Assembly (NCBI RefSeq): GCF_039523035.1
Contig: NZ_BAAAEN010000005.1
Location: 62,001 to 126,000 of the forward strand
Source: Pigmentiphaga daeguensis
Lineage (GTDB): Bacteria > Pseudomonadota > Gammaproteobacteria > Burkholderiales > Burkholderiaceae_B
Reading direction: 5' to 3'
Length of the DNA: 64,000 bases
The notes beneath the pieces were generated by a model, which had not been told where the DNA came from, did not search any database, and saw nothing but the letters and a program-made list of their open reading frames with translations. Shown in pieces: positions 50,016-59,241 of this stretch; position 1 is the stretch's first letter, and each line of letters starts with the position of its first letter. Made by a program: the position numbers and the translations under genes.

Positions 50016-50966
50016 ATGATCATCAAGAACCAGGAAGACGTTACCCGCGCGGTGCTGGCCGAGGCCGCCCGCGCGCCCGATGCGCGCTTTCGCGAAATCC
50101 TGTCGGCGGGCATCCGCCACCTGCATGCCTTCGCGCGCGAGGCGCGGCTGACCGAGGCGGAGTTCCACCAGTTGTGCGGCGCGATCGCGCGGCTAGGCCA
50201 GGCGACCACCGCCTCGCACAACGAGGTGGTGCTGGCCGCCGGCTCGCTGGGCCTGTCCGCGCTGGTCTGCCTGCTCAACAACGGCGACAACGGCCAGACC
50301 GAGACCACCGCCAACCTGATGGGACCGTTCTGGCGGATGGGCTCGCCCGAGACGCCCAACGGCGGGTCCATCGTGCGTTCTCCCACGCCGGGCGACCCGG
50401 TGTTCGTCCAGGCCTGGGTGCGCGACCGCGAGGGGCGGCCGGTCGAGGGCGCGGAAGTCGACGTCTGGCACAGTTCGACCGAGGGCTTCTACGAGAACCA
50501 GGATCCGGCGCAGGGCGACATGAACCTGCGTGGCAAGTTCGTTACCGACGGCGATGGGCGCGTCGCGTTCCGCAGCATCAAGCCGGCCGGCTATCCGATC
50601 CCGGTGACCGGCCCCGTGGGCGAACTGATCCAGGCCCAGGGCCGGCACAACATGCGCCCGGCCCACATCCATTTCATGATTTACAAGCCGGGCTTCAAGA
50701 CCCAGTTCTCGCAGGTCTATTCCAGCGACGATCCCAACCTGGAGACCGACGTGCAGTTCGGCGTCACGCAGGCGCTGGTGGGGCAGTACGTGCTGCACGA
50801 CAGCGCGACCGAGCCCGCGCCCGACCCCGATCTGCGGGGCAAGTGGTACTCGATGGACCACCACTTCGTGATCGAGCCCGGCGAGGCCCGGCTGCCCCGG
50901 CCGCCCATCACCGGCAAGGCGGACGGCGAGCGGCCCGTCCTGACGGTGCTGGCGCGGCGCCCCTGA
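50016..50966 (+). CDS. intradiol ring-cleavage dioxygenase (catechol or hydroxyquinol 1,2-dioxygenase type)
   Basis: The 316-residue enzyme has the N-terminal dimerisation domain and a ferric site with the four expected ligands: Tyr in SSTEGFYENQD, Tyr in PAGYPIPV, and two His in RPAHIHFMIY. It opens catechol-type rings between the hydroxyls. Sequence context (DVWHSSTEGFYENQDP) fits the hydroxyquinol branch as well as catechol. It lies between opgG and a divergent-facing MFS gene, with no maleylacetate reductase nearby. Confidence 0.85.
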   Translation: MIIKNQEDVTRAVLAEAARAPDARFREILSAGIRHLHAFAREARLTEAEFHQLCGAIARLGQATTASHNEVVLAAGSLGLSALVCLLNNGDNGQTETTANLMGPFWRMGSPETPNGGSIVRSPTPGDPVFVQAWVRDREGRPVEGAEVDVWHSSTEGFYENQDPAQGDMNLRGKFVTDGDGRVAFRSIKPAGYPIPVTGPVGELIQAQGRHNMRPAHIHFMIYKPGFKTQFSQVYSSDDPNLETDVQFGVTQALVGQYVLHDSATEPAPDPDLRGKWYSMDHHFVIEPGEARLPRPPITGKADGERPVLTVLARRP

Positions 50967-50976
50967 CGGGCATCGG

Positions 50977-52158
50977 TCACGCGCACTGCCGGGGCTGGCC
51001 GATGGCGGGCGCCGAGGCCGGCGACATCCTTGCGCTCCACAGCGCCAGCAGCAGGCCCACGCCCGTGAGGGCGGCGCCGGCCCAACCCACCGACACCAGG
51101 CCCAGGCCCGACAGGGCCAGGCCGCCCACCCACGCCCCCAGGGCATTGCCCAGGTTGAAGGCGGCGATGTTCAGGCTGGAGACCAGCGTGGCGCCGGCGG
51201 GGCCGGCCTGTTGCAGCACGCGCATCTGCATGGGAGCGACGGTGGCGAACGCCACCGTGCCGAGAACGATGGTGTACGCCATGGCCACCAACGGCTGGCC
51301 GAAGGCCCAGGGGCCCAGTGCCAGGGCCGCCATCAGTGCCGCGGTGGTCAGCAGCAGCGCCTGCATGACGCCGCGGTCGGCCATGCGCCCGCCCAGCAGG
51401 TTGCCGGCCGCCAGGCCGGCGCCGAACAGCAGCAGGGTGACCGCGACCAGGTTGTCGCTCATCGCGGTGACCTGTTTGAGCAGCGGCTCGATGTAGGTAT
51501 AGAGCGCGAACACCCCGGCGAACCCGAATACGGTGATGCCCAGACCGGCCCAGACCTGGATGCGGCCGAGCACGGCCAGCTCCTGGCCCAGCGGCGCGAG
51601 TTGCGGGCGGCCCTGGTCGCGCGGCACGAACCAGGCAAGGATGACGTAGGCGGCCACGCCCACCATGGCCACCGCGGCGAAGGCCGAACGCCAGCCGAAA
51701 TGCTGGCCGATCCAGGCGCCGGCGGGCACGCCCAGCAGCGTGGCCAGCGTCAGCCCCGAGAACATCAGCGCGATCGCCGAGGCGCGCTTGTGGGGCGGGA
51801 CCAGGCCCGTCGCGACCACGGCGCCCACGCCGAAGAAGGTGCCGTGCGTGAGCGAGGTCAGCATGCGGGCGGCCATCAGCCACCCGTAGCCGGGCGCCGC
51901 CGCGGCCGCGACGTTGCCGGCGATGAAGATGAGCATCAGGGACAGCAGCAGGCGCTTGCGCGGCCAGGTCCGGGTCAGCAGCGTCAGCACGGGCGCGCCC
52001 ACCGCGACGCCGATCGCGTAGCCCGAGATCAGCGTGCCCGCCGTGGGCAGGGAGATGCCCAGGTCCGTGCTGACCTGCGTCAGCAAGCCCATGATGATGA
52101 ATTCCGTGGTGCCGATGCCGAAGGCACCGGCGGCCAGCGCCAGGAGAGAGAGTGGCAT
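50977..52158 (-). CDS. MFS transporter (AraJ/Bcr-like efflux type)
   Basis: The 393-residue membrane protein has twelve predicted hydrophobic segments and the DHA1 opening (FGIGTTEFIIMGLLTQVSTD). The motif after TM2 (TRTWPRKRLLL) replaces the usual GxLxDRxGRR. It probably exports sugars or drugs. Its gene converges on the dioxygenase and is divergent from a LysR gene, its likely regulator. Confidence 0.85.
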   Translation of the reverse strand: MPLSLLALAAGAFGIGTTEFIIMGLLTQVSTDLGISLPTAGTLISGYAIGVAVGAPVLTLLTRTWPRKRLLLSLMLIFIAGNVAAAAAPGYGWLMAARMLTSLTHGTFFGVGAVVATGLVPPHKRASAIALMFSGLTLATLLGVPAGAWIGQHFGWRSAFAAVAMVGVAAYVILAWFVPRDQGRPQLAPLGQELAVLGRIQVWAGLGITVFGFAGVFALYTYIEPLLKQVTAMSDNLVAVTLLLFGAGLAAGNLLGGRMADRGVMQALLLTTAALMAALALGPWAFGQPLVAMAYTIVLGTVAFATVAPMQMRVLQQAGPAGATLVSSLNIAAFNLGNALGAWVGGLALSGLGLVSVGWAGAALTGVGLLLALWSARMSPASAPAIGQPRQCA

Positions 52159-52234
52159 GGTCGGGGTCCTGTGAGTGGATTGCAGTCGATAGCGACACTG
52201 TGGAGGCGGGCGCGACCTTTGTGTAGATGGAATA

Positions 52235-52255
52235 ATGGAATGACATCTGTTCCAT
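52235..52255. promoter_or_regulatory. inverted repeat between divergent MFS and LysR genes
   Basis: ATGGAA (52235-52240) and TTCCAT (52250-52255) flank nine bases, an arrangement typical of LysR-type binding sites. A further ATGGAA lies at 52227-52232. It is 13 bases before the LysR start and 77 bases from the MFS start. Confidence 0.5.
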
Positions 52256-52267
52256 CAAGGAAAAGCC

Positions 52268-53251
52268 GTGCCGATCTCCGCCAAGACCGCCCCGACCCGT
52301 GCCGCACGGGCTCCTGCGCCCGCCGATGCCAACCGGTCGGGCGAGCTGGGGACCTTCGTGCTGGTGGCCGAGCGGGGCAGCCTGTCGGCCGCGGCCCGTC
52401 GGCTGGGCGTGTCGCCCTCGGCCGTGAGCAAGGTCATGTCGCGCCTGGAGGCGCGGCTGGGCGTGCAGTTGTTGCAGCGCAGCACCCGGCGGGTGCTGCT
52501 GACCGCGGAAGGCGCCCAATACTATGAGCAGGGCAAGCGCGTGCTGGCCGATCTGGACGAACTGGAGACCTCGGTCGCGGGGCAGGCCGAGCCCCGCGGA
52601 CTGGTTCGCATCACTGCCAGCACGTCGACCGGACAGACCCTGCTGGGGCCGCTCATCCCGCGGCTGCTGACGGCGCACCCCGGCTTGCGGCTGGACCTCA
52701 GCTTCACCGACCAGGTCGTGGACCTGTTGGAAGCGGGGGTCGATATCGCGATCCGCTGGGGGCGGCTGCCCGCCTCGGATGTGGTGGCTCGGCTCCTGGG
52801 CCGCACGCGCCAGGTCGTCGTCGGCAGCCCTGAATACCTCGCCGTCCACGGCACGCCCGTCCATCCCGGCGACCTGGGCGCCCACCTGCGCCTGGGCTGG
52901 AACTACCGGCGCGAAGTCCCGCGCTGGCCTTTCGAGGTGGCGGGGCGCCGGATCGAGGTCGACATCGGCGAGATCGTCCGGGTGAACGACGGCGAGGTGA
53001 TGCGCCGCCTTGCCCTGAACGGCGCTGGACTGGCCCGGCTGTCGGTGTATCACGCCTGGGACGACCTGCTGGCAGGCCGCCTGGTGCCGGTGCTGGAGCC
53101 CTACAATACCGGCGACCTCGAGCCCATCCACGCGGTCTACGTGGGCAAGCCCGGCCGGCTGCCGCCCCGCACCCGGGCGGTGCTGGATTTCCTCCAGGCC
53201 AACGTTGACCTGCGATACGCCGAGCACACGCCCGGGCCGGCCGGCGGATGA
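52268..53251 (+). CDS. LysR-family transcriptional regulator
   Basis: The 327-residue protein has an ordinary single LysR HTH (LSAAARRLGVSPSAVSKVMS near residue 42) and an effector domain of the CrgA/DsdC-like group. Start is GTG at 52268 with AAGGA upstream. It is divergent from the MFS transporter and probably represses it. It is the last gene before the rplN promoter. Confidence 0.87.
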   Translation: MPISAKTAPTRAARAPAPADANRSGELGTFVLVAERGSLSAAARRLGVSPSAVSKVMSRLEARLGVQLLQRSTRRVLLTAEGAQYYEQGKRVLADLDELETSVAGQAEPRGLVRITASTSTGQTLLGPLIPRLLTAHPGLRLDLSFTDQVVDLLEAGVDIAIRWGRLPASDVVARLLGRTRQVVVGSPEYLAVHGTPVHPGDLGAHLRLGWNYRREVPRWPFEVAGRRIEVDIGEIVRVNDGEVMRRLALNGAGLARLSVYHAWDDLLAGRLVPVLEPYNTGDLEPIHAVYVGKPGRLPPRTRAVLDFLQANVDLRYAEHTPGPAGG

Positions 53252-53286
53252 GGGCGCCGGCTGTGGGGGATATCCCGACAAAAGGC

Positions 53287-53315
53287 TTGCTATGTGGCAG
53301 TTTGCCGGGTATGAT
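53287..53315 (+). promoter_or_regulatory. sigma-70 promoter of the rplN-secY operon
   Basis: TTGCTA (53287-53292) and TATGAT (53310-53315) are 17 bases apart in the 315-base gap before rplN. This gives the second half of the ribosomal cluster its own start. The remaining 250 bases of leader hold no structure I can name. Confidence 0.65.
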
Positions 53316-53566
53316 GGCAGGCTTACCTATGGGTTCTTGCCTTTTTGCCAGTGTAGTTCGCGGCTATCGCGCGTGGCGGGAAGGGGGAGTCCGGGGTGGG
53401 TAGTAACTGGCCTGGCACCGCGTTCTTGCGGTGTCCGCTTCAGAATTTCAACCCAGGGTGCGCAAGTCGCATTGCCGCCTGACGGGACCAAAACTGATCG
53501 GAAGGCTTGGCGTTCACTGAAAAGGTGGTGCCGGGCATTTCGGGTTAAGTTGGAACAGGGTAAACC

Positions 53567-53935
53567 ATGATTCAAATGCAGACCACGTTGGACGTGGCCG
53601 ACAACACCGGTGCGCGCTCGGTTATGTGCATCAAGGTGCTCGGCGGCTCCAAGCGCCGCTATGCCGGCATCGGCGACGTCATCAAAGTGAGCGTCAAGGA
53701 TGCGGCCCCCCGCGGTCGCGTGAAAAAGGGCGAAATCTACAACGCCGTGGTGGTTCGTACCGCCAAGGGCGTCCGTCGCAAGGACGGTTCGCTGATCCGT
53801 TTCGGTGGCAATGCCGCCGTGTTGCTCAACGCCAAGCTCGAGCCCATCGGCACTCGCATCTTCGGACCCGTTACGCGTGAACTGCGTACCGAGCGTTTCA
53901 TGAAGATCGTGTCGCTGGCGCCCGAAGTGCTGTAA
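53567..53935 (+). CDS. rplN: 50S ribosomal protein L14
   Basis: The 122-residue protein (MIQMQTTLDVADNTGARSVM) is full length. It is the first gene of the second half of the ribosomal cluster, after a 315-base gap with its own promoter. Confidence 0.98.
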   Translation: MIQMQTTLDVADNTGARSVMCIKVLGGSKRRYAGIGDVIKVSVKDAAPRGRVKKGEIYNAVVVRTAKGVRRKDGSLIRFGGNAAVLLNAKLEPIGTRIFGPVTRELRTERFMKIVSLAPEVL

Positions 53936-53945
53936 AGGGACCGCG

Positions 53946-54263
53946 ATGAACAAGATTCGCAAAGGTGACGAAGTCATCGTCCTGACCGGCAAGGACAAGG
54001 CCAAGCGCGGCGTCGTGCTGAGCGTTGCCGAAGACCGCGTCGTGGTCGAGGGCATCAACGTCGTCAAGAAGAATGTGAAGCCGAATCCGATGGCCAACCA
54101 GCCCGGCGGCATCATCGACAAGACCATGCCCATCCACGTCTCCAACGTGGCGATTTTCAACCCCGCCACCGGCAAGGCCGATCGCGTGGGCGTGAAGAAA
54201 GTCGACGGCAAGAATGTGCGCGTCTTCCGTTCCAATGGCGAAGCCATTGCGACGAAAGCGTAA
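53946..54263 (+). CDS. rplX: 50S ribosomal protein L24
   Basis: The 105-residue protein has the KOW motif (KIRKGDEVIVLTGKDKAKRG). Assembly initiator of the large subunit. Full length; 10 bases after rplN. Confidence 0.97.
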   Translation: MNKIRKGDEVIVLTGKDKAKRGVVLSVAEDRVVVEGINVVKKNVKPNPMANQPGGIIDKTMPIHVSNVAIFNPATGKADRVGVKKVDGKNVRVFRSNGEAIATKA

Positions 54264-54278
54264 GCGGGAGCAAACACA

Positions 54279-54818
54279 ATGGCCCGTCTTCAAGACTATT
54301 ACCGCGAGAAGGTCGTTGCCGACCTGACCAAGCAGTTCTCGTACAAATCCGTGATGGAAGTGCCCCGCATCACCAAGATCACCCTGAACATGGGTGTCTC
54401 GGAAGCGGTCGCTGACAAGAAAGTCATCGAGCACGCCACCGGCGACCTGACCAAGATCGCCGGCCAGAAGCCCGTCGTGACCAAGTCGCGCAAGGCCATC
54501 GCCGGTTTCAAGATCCGCGAGAACTACCCGATCGGCTGCATGGTGACCCTGCGTGGCGCCCGCATGTACGAATTCCTCGATCGCCTGATCAGCGTCGCGC
54601 TGCCGCGCGTGCGCGATTTCCGTGGCGTGTCCGGCCGTGCTTTCGACGGTCGCGGCAACTACAACATCGGTGTGAAAGAACAGATCATCTTCCCCGAGAT
54701 CGAGTACGACAAGATCGACACGCTTCGTGGGCTGAACATCAGCATCACGACCACGGCCAAGACCGATGAAGAAGCCAAGGCGCTGCTGTCGGCCTTCCGC
54801 TTCCCGTTCCGTAATTAA
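54279..54818 (+). CDS. rplE: 50S ribosomal protein L5
   Basis: The 179-residue protein (ARLQDYYREKVVADLTKQF, later FPEIEYDKIDTLRGLNISI) binds 5S rRNA. Full length. Confidence 0.98.
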   Translation: MARLQDYYREKVVADLTKQFSYKSVMEVPRITKITLNMGVSEAVADKKVIEHATGDLTKIAGQKPVVTKSRKAIAGFKIRENYPIGCMVTLRGARMYEFLDRLISVALPRVRDFRGVSGRAFDGRGNYNIGVKEQIIFPEIEYDKIDTLRGLNISITTTAKTDEEAKALLSAFRFPFRN

Positions 54819-54829
54819 GGGGTGAAATA

Positions 54830-55135
54830 GTGGCTAAGCTTTCACTCATCAACCGCGATATCAAGCGTGCCAAGCTGGCGGCCAAGTATGCCGCCAAGCG
54901 CGCCGCGCTCCAGGCTATCGTCGACGATGCGTCCAAGTCGGACGAAGAACGTTACCAGGCTCGCCTGAAGATTCAGCAGCTGCCCCGTAACGCCAACCCC
55001 ACCCGCCAGCGCAACCGTTGCGCGGTGACCGGTCGCCCCCGTGGCGTGTTTCGCAAGTTCGGTCTGGCCCGTAACAAACTGCGCGAGATGGCTATGCGCG
55101 GCGAAGTTCCGGGCATGACCAAGGCCAGCTGGTAG
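54830..55135 (+). CDS. rpsN: 30S ribosomal protein S14, zinc-free form
   Basis: The 101-residue protein is the long form without the CxxC zinc site (core NRCAVTGRPRGVFRKFGLAR). Start is GTG at 54830 after AAGGGGTGAA. It is zinc-independent, unlike L36 further downstream. Confidence 0.97.
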   Translation: MAKLSLINRDIKRAKLAAKYAAKRAALQAIVDDASKSDEERYQARLKIQQLPRNANPTRQRNRCAVTGRPRGVFRKFGLARNKLREMAMRGEVPGMTKASW

Positions 55136-55146
55136 GAGAGTCATTC

Positions 55147-55542
55147 ATGAGCATGAGCGATCCGATCGCCGATATGCTGACGCGCATCCGCAATGCGCAG
55201 CGCGTAGATAAGGCGTCCGTGTCCATGCCCTCCTCGAAGCTGAAGGTGGCGATTGCCACCGTGCTGAAGGACGAGGGCTATATCGACGGTTTCGAGGTCA
55301 AGGCCAACGATGGCAAACCCGAACTCGAAATTTCCCTGAAGTACTACGCCGGCCGTCCGGTCATCGAGCGCATCGAACGCGTCTCGAAGCCCGGCCTGCG
55401 CATCTACAAGGGCCGTCATTCCATTCCCCAGGTCATGAACGGCCTGGGCGTGACCATCGTGTCCACCTCTCGTGGCGTGATGACCGATCGCAAGGCGCGC
55501 GCCAACGGCGTGGGCGGCGAGGTCCTCTGCTACGTGGCGTAA
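55147..55542 (+). CDS. rpsH: 30S ribosomal protein S8
   Basis: The 131-residue protein (MSDPIADMLTRIRNAQ, then SRGVMTDRKARANGVGGEVL) is full length. In E. coli S8 represses the spc operon. ATG at 55153 is a possible shorter start. Confidence 0.97.
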   Translation: MSMSDPIADMLTRIRNAQRVDKASVSMPSSKLKVAIATVLKDEGYIDGFEVKANDGKPELEISLKYYAGRPVIERIERVSKPGLRIYKGRHSIPQVMNGLGVTIVSTSRGVMTDRKARANGVGGEVLCYVA

Positions 55543-55551
55543 GGAGCCGAC

Positions 55552-56085
55552 ATGTCGCGTATAGCTAAATATCCCGTCGAGCTGCCCAAGGGCGTCGAAG
55601 CCACGATCGCTGCCGACCAGATCACCGTCAAGGGTCCCCTGGGCACGCTGGTCCAGGCCCTGACCGGCCAGGTCACGATCGCGCAAGACGCCGGCAAGCT
55701 GACTTTCGCCGCCGCCAACGACAGCCGCGAAGCCAAGGCCATGTCCGGTACCGTCCGGGCCCTGGTCAACAACATGGTGACCGGCGTGAGCAAGGGCTTC
55801 GAGCGCAAGCTGACCCTGGTCGGCGTGGGCTACCGTGCCCAGGCGCAAGGCGATTCCGTCAAGCTGCAGCTCGGTTTCTCGCACGATGTCGTGCATCAGA
55901 TGCCTGCCGGCGTGAAGGTCGAGTGCCCCTCGCAGACCGAAGTGGTCATCAAGGGCGCCAACAAGCAGCAGGTTGGTCAGGTGGCCGCCGAAATCCGCGC
56001 CTACCGCTCCCCCGAGCCCTACAAGGGCAAGGGCGTGCGCTATGCGGACGAACGGGTCATCATCAAAGAGACCAAGAAGAAATAA
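55552..56085 (+). CDS. rplF: 50S ribosomal protein L6
   Basis: The 177-residue protein has two RRM-like domains with the C-terminal RSPEPYKGKGVRYADE signature. Full length; 9 bases after rpsH. Confidence 0.98.
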   Translation: MSRIAKYPVELPKGVEATIAADQITVKGPLGTLVQALTGQVTIAQDAGKLTFAAANDSREAKAMSGTVRALVNNMVTGVSKGFERKLTLVGVGYRAQAQGDSVKLQLGFSHDVVHQMPAGVKVECPSQTEVVIKGANKQQVGQVAAEIRAYRSPEPYKGKGVRYADERVIIKETKKK

Positions 56086-56103
56086 GGCGGGCAAGGACGA
56101 ATC

Positions 56104-56469
56104 ATGGACAAGAAGCAAGCTCGTTTGCGTCGCGCGGTACCTACCCGCCGGAAGATCGCCGAGTTGCGCGTGCATCGCCTGTCGGTGTTCCGCACCAACC
56201 TGCACATCTACGCAAACATCATTTCGCCTGAAGGCGATAAGGTGCTGGTCAGTGCCTCGACCGTCGAACCCGAGGTTCGTCAGCAACTGGCTGGCGATTC
56301 GGGCAAGGGCGGCAACGTGGCCGCAGCAACCCTGGTGGGCAAGCGCGTGGCCGAGAAGGCCAAGGCTGCCGGTATCGAATCCGTCGCGTTCGATCGCAGC
56401 GGTTTCCGCTACCACGGCCGCGTCAAGGCCCTGGCTGATGCCGCGCGTGAAGCCGGCCTGAAGTTTTAA
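56104..56469 (+). CDS. rplR: 50S ribosomal protein L18
   Basis: The 121-residue protein (MDKKQARLRRAVPTRRKIAE, then FDRSGFRYHGRVKALADAAR) binds 5S rRNA. Full length. Confidence 0.97.
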   Translation: MDKKQARLRRAVPTRRKIAELRVHRLSVFRTNLHIYANIISPEGDKVLVSASTVEPEVRQQLAGDSGKGGNVAAATLVGKRVAEKAKAAGIESVAFDRSGFRYHGRVKALADAAREAGLKF

Positions 56470-56480
56470 GCGAGGATTAC

Positions 56481-57002
56481 ATGGCCAAGATGCAAGGTAA
56501 GAATGCAGCGGCTGAGGAACGCGACGACGGTCTTCGCGAGAAGATGATTGCCGTCAACCGCGTCACGAAAGTCGTGAAGGGCGGTCGTATCCTCGGTTTC
56601 GCGGCGCTGACGGTGGTCGGCGATGGCGACGGTCGCGTCGGCATGGGCAAGGGCAAGGCCCGGGAAGTCCCGGTCGCCGTCCAGAAAGCCATGGAAGAAG
56701 CCCGCCGCAAGATGGTCAAGGTGCCCCTGAAGAACGGCACCCTGTACCACAACGTGGTCGGCAAGCACGGCGCCTCGACCGTTCTGATCTCGCCCGCCGT
56801 CGAAGGTACCGGCGTGATCGCCGGCGGCCCGATGCGCGCGATTTTCGATGTGCTCGGCGTTCGTAACGTGGTGGCCAAGAGCCTCGGCTCGACCAACCCG
56901 TACAACCTCGTGCGCGCTACGCTCAACGGTCTGAGCGCAAGCTCGACTCCGGCCGACGTCGCCGCCAAGCGCGGCAAGTCGGTCGAAGAGATCCTGGGAT
57001 AA
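56481..57002 (+). CDS. rpsE: 30S ribosomal protein S5
   Basis: The 173-residue protein has the dsRBD-like core (VNRVTKVVKGGRILGFAALT) and C-terminal NPYNLVRATLNGL. The spectinomycin-site loop (VVKGGR) is unaltered. Full length. Confidence 0.98.
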   Translation: MAKMQGKNAAAEERDDGLREKMIAVNRVTKVVKGGRILGFAALTVVGDGDGRVGMGKGKAREVPVAVQKAMEEARRKMVKVPLKNGTLYHNVVGKHGASTVLISPAVEGTGVIAGGPMRAIFDVLGVRNVVAKSLGSTNPYNLVRATLNGLSASSTPADVAAKRGKSVEEILG

Positions 57003-57005
57003 GCC

Positions 57006-57194
57006 ATGACGACGAAGAAAAACGTCAAAGTGACGCTCGTGCGTTCCCCCATCGGGACGCCCGAATCGCACCGCGCCACGATTCGTGGCCTGGGACTGCG
57101 CCGGCTGAACAGCTCGCGCGTCCTGGTCGACACGCCCGAAGTGCGCGGCATGATCCGCAAGGTGTCGTATCTGGTCACCGTGTCGGAAGCCTGA
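57006..57194 (+). CDS. rpmD: 50S ribosomal protein L30
   Basis: The 62-residue protein (VKVTLVRSPIGTPESHRATI, then GLGLRRLNSS) is full length and begins 3 bases after rpsE. Confidence 0.97.
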   Translation: MTTKKNVKVTLVRSPIGTPESHRATIRGLGLRRLNSSRVLVDTPEVRGMIRKVSYLVTVSEA

Positions 57195-57204
57195 GAGGTC
57201 TAGC

Positions 57205-57636
57205 ATGCAACTCAATACGCTCAAGCCCGCCGAAGGCGCCAAGCACGCCAAGCGCCGTGTCGGTCGTGGTATCGGCTCCGGCCTCGGCAAGACCGCCGGC
57301 CGCGGCCACAAGGGTCAGAAGTCCCGTTCGGGTGGCTTCCACAAGGTCGGTTTCGAAGGCGGCCAGATGCCGCTGCAGCGCCGGCTGCCCAAGCGTGGCT
57401 TCAAGTCGCTGGGCCAGCACCTGTACGCGCAGGTCCGCCTGTCCGAACTGCAAGCGCTGCCGGTCGACGAAATCGACGTGCAGGCGCTCAAGCAGGCCGG
57501 CGTGGTCGGCCAGCAAGTCCGCTACGTCAAGGTCATCAAGACCGGCGAGCTCACCCGCAAGGTGGTGCTCAAGGGCATGACGGCGACGGCCGGTGCCAAG
57601 GCGGCGATCGAAGCCGCCGGCGGCTCCCTGGTCTGA
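57205..57636 (+). CDS. rplO: 50S ribosomal protein L15
   Basis: The 143-residue protein has the Gly/Arg-rich N-terminal segment (GRGIGSGLGKTAGRGHKGQK) and GFEGGQMPLQRRLPKRGF. Full length. Confidence 0.97.
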   Translation: MQLNTLKPAEGAKHAKRRVGRGIGSGLGKTAGRGHKGQKSRSGGFHKVGFEGGQMPLQRRLPKRGFKSLGQHLYAQVRLSELQALPVDEIDVQALKQAGVVGQQVRYVKVIKTGELTRKVVLKGMTATAGAKAAIEAAGGSLV

Positions 57637-57653
57637 TAACCGAGGACTGAGCT

Positions 57654-58979
57654 TTGGCTAATGCGAACGCACTGGGCAAGACCGGCAGCAAGTACGGCGA
57701 CCTGAAGCGCCGGCTGGTCTTCCTGTTGCTCGCCCTGGTGGTGTACCGGATCGGTACGCACATCCCTGTTCCCGGGATCGATCCGGTCCAGCTGACCTCC
57801 CTGTTCCATCAGAACCAGGGCGGGATTCTGGGCCTGTTCAACATGTTCTCGGGCGGTGCGCTTTCGCGTTTCTCGATCTTTGCATTGGGGATCATGCCGT
57901 ACATCTCGGCGTCGATCATCATGCAGCTGATGACGGTCATCGTGCCGTCGTTGGAAGCGATCAAGAAGGAAGGCGAGGCCGGGCGGCGCAAGATTACGCA
58001 GTACACGCGCTACGGTACGCTGGCGCTCGCGCTGGTGCAGTCGGTGGGCATCTCGGTCGCGCTGGAGTCGCAGCCCGGGCTGGTCATCGATCCTGGCCTG
58101 ATGTTCCGGGCCACCACGATGATCTCGCTCGTCACGGGAACGATGTTCCTGATGTGGCTGGGTGAGCAGATCACCGAGCGGGGCCTGGGCAACGGCATCT
58201 CGATCCTGATCTTCTCGGGTATCGCGGCCGGCCTGCCGCACGCATTGGCCGGGCTGTTCGAGCTGGTCAATACCGGAGCGATGGCTGTCCTGACGGCGCT
58301 GTTCATCGTCGTGCTGGTGGTGCTGGTGACGGCTTTCGTGGTGTTCGTGGAACGCGGGCAGCGCAAGATCGTCGTCAACTACGCCAAGCGCCAGGTGGGC
58401 AACCGGGTGTATGGCGGACAAAGCTCGCACCTGCCGTTGAAGCTGAACATGGCCGGGGTGATTCCGCCGATCTTCGCGTCGTCGATCATCCTGTTCCCGG
58501 CCACGGTGGTCAGCTGGTTCTCGAGTGGTGACGGCCTGCGCTGGCTGAAGGACCTGGCCGCCGCGTTGTCGCCCGGGCAGCCGCTGTACATCACGCTGTA
58601 TGCCATTGCAATCGTGTTCTTCTGCTTCTTCTACACGGCGCTCGTGTTCAACAGCCGCGAAACCGCCGACAACCTGAAGAAGAGCGGCGCGTTCGTTCCG
58701 GGTATCCGTCCGGGCGAGCAGACCGCGCGGTACATCGACAAGATCCTGATGCGCCTGACTTTCAGCGGCGCCATCTACATCACGTTGGTGTGCCTGCTGC
58801 CGGAGTTCCTGGTCTTGCGGTGGAACGTGCCGTTCTACTTCGGTGGTACGTCTTTGCTGATTATCGTTGTGGTCACGATGGATTTCATGGCCCAGGTGCA
58901 GGCATACGTGATGTCGCACCAATATGATTCTCTGCTCAAGAAGGCGAACTTCAAGGGCGGAAATCTACCGGTGCGGTAA
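57654..58979 (+). CDS. secY: protein translocase subunit SecY
   Basis: The 441-residue channel subunit has ten membrane segments; the plug and TM2 region is GGALSRFSIFALGIMPYISA, and the ribosome-binding cytosolic loop is NYAKRQVGNRVYGGQ. Start is TTG at 57654 with CGAGGA upstream. It works with SecE and SecG, encoded elsewhere. Confidence 0.98.
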   Translation: MANANALGKTGSKYGDLKRRLVFLLLALVVYRIGTHIPVPGIDPVQLTSLFHQNQGGILGLFNMFSGGALSRFSIFALGIMPYISASIIMQLMTVIVPSLEAIKKEGEAGRRKITQYTRYGTLALALVQSVGISVALESQPGLVIDPGLMFRATTMISLVTGTMFLMWLGEQITERGLGNGISILIFSGIAAGLPHALAGLFELVNTGAMAVLTALFIVVLVVLVTAFVVFVERGQRKIVVNYAKRQVGNRVYGGQSSHLPLKLNMAGVIPPIFASSIILFPATVVSWFSSGDGLRWLKDLAAALSPGQPLYITLYAIAIVFFCFFYTALVFNSRETADNLKKSGAFVPGIRPGEQTARYIDKILMRLTFSGAIYITLVCLLPEFLVLRWNVPFYFGGTSLLIIVVVTMDFMAQVQAYVMSHQYDSLLKKANFKGGNLPVR

Positions 58980-58986
58980 CGAGAAA

Positions 58987-59205
58987 ATGTCCAAAGACGA
59001 CGTTATCCAGATGCAGGGCGAGGTCCTGGAGAACCTGCCCAATGCGACGTTTCGTGTCAAGCTCGAGAATGGCCATGTCGTGCTGGGACATATCTCGGGA
59101 AAAATGCGGATGAACTACATCCGCATCCTGCCGGGGGATCGTGTGACGGTCGAACTGACGCCATACGATCTATCGCGAGCAAGAATCGTGTTCCGCTCGA
59201 AGTAA
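58987..59205 (+). CDS. infA: translation initiation factor IF-1
   Basis: The 72-residue OB-fold protein (MSKDDVIQMQGEVLENLPNA) starts at 58987, seven bases after the secY stop. The longer in-frame upstream extension overlaps secY and has no homology. It blocks the A site during initiation. Confidence 0.97.
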   Translation: MSKDDVIQMQGEVLENLPNATFRVKLENGHVVLGHISGKMRMNYIRILPGDRVTVELTPYDLSRARIVFRSK

Positions 59206-59241
59206 GCCTGGGGCTTACCGGGTAAGAATTAGGAGTCAATC

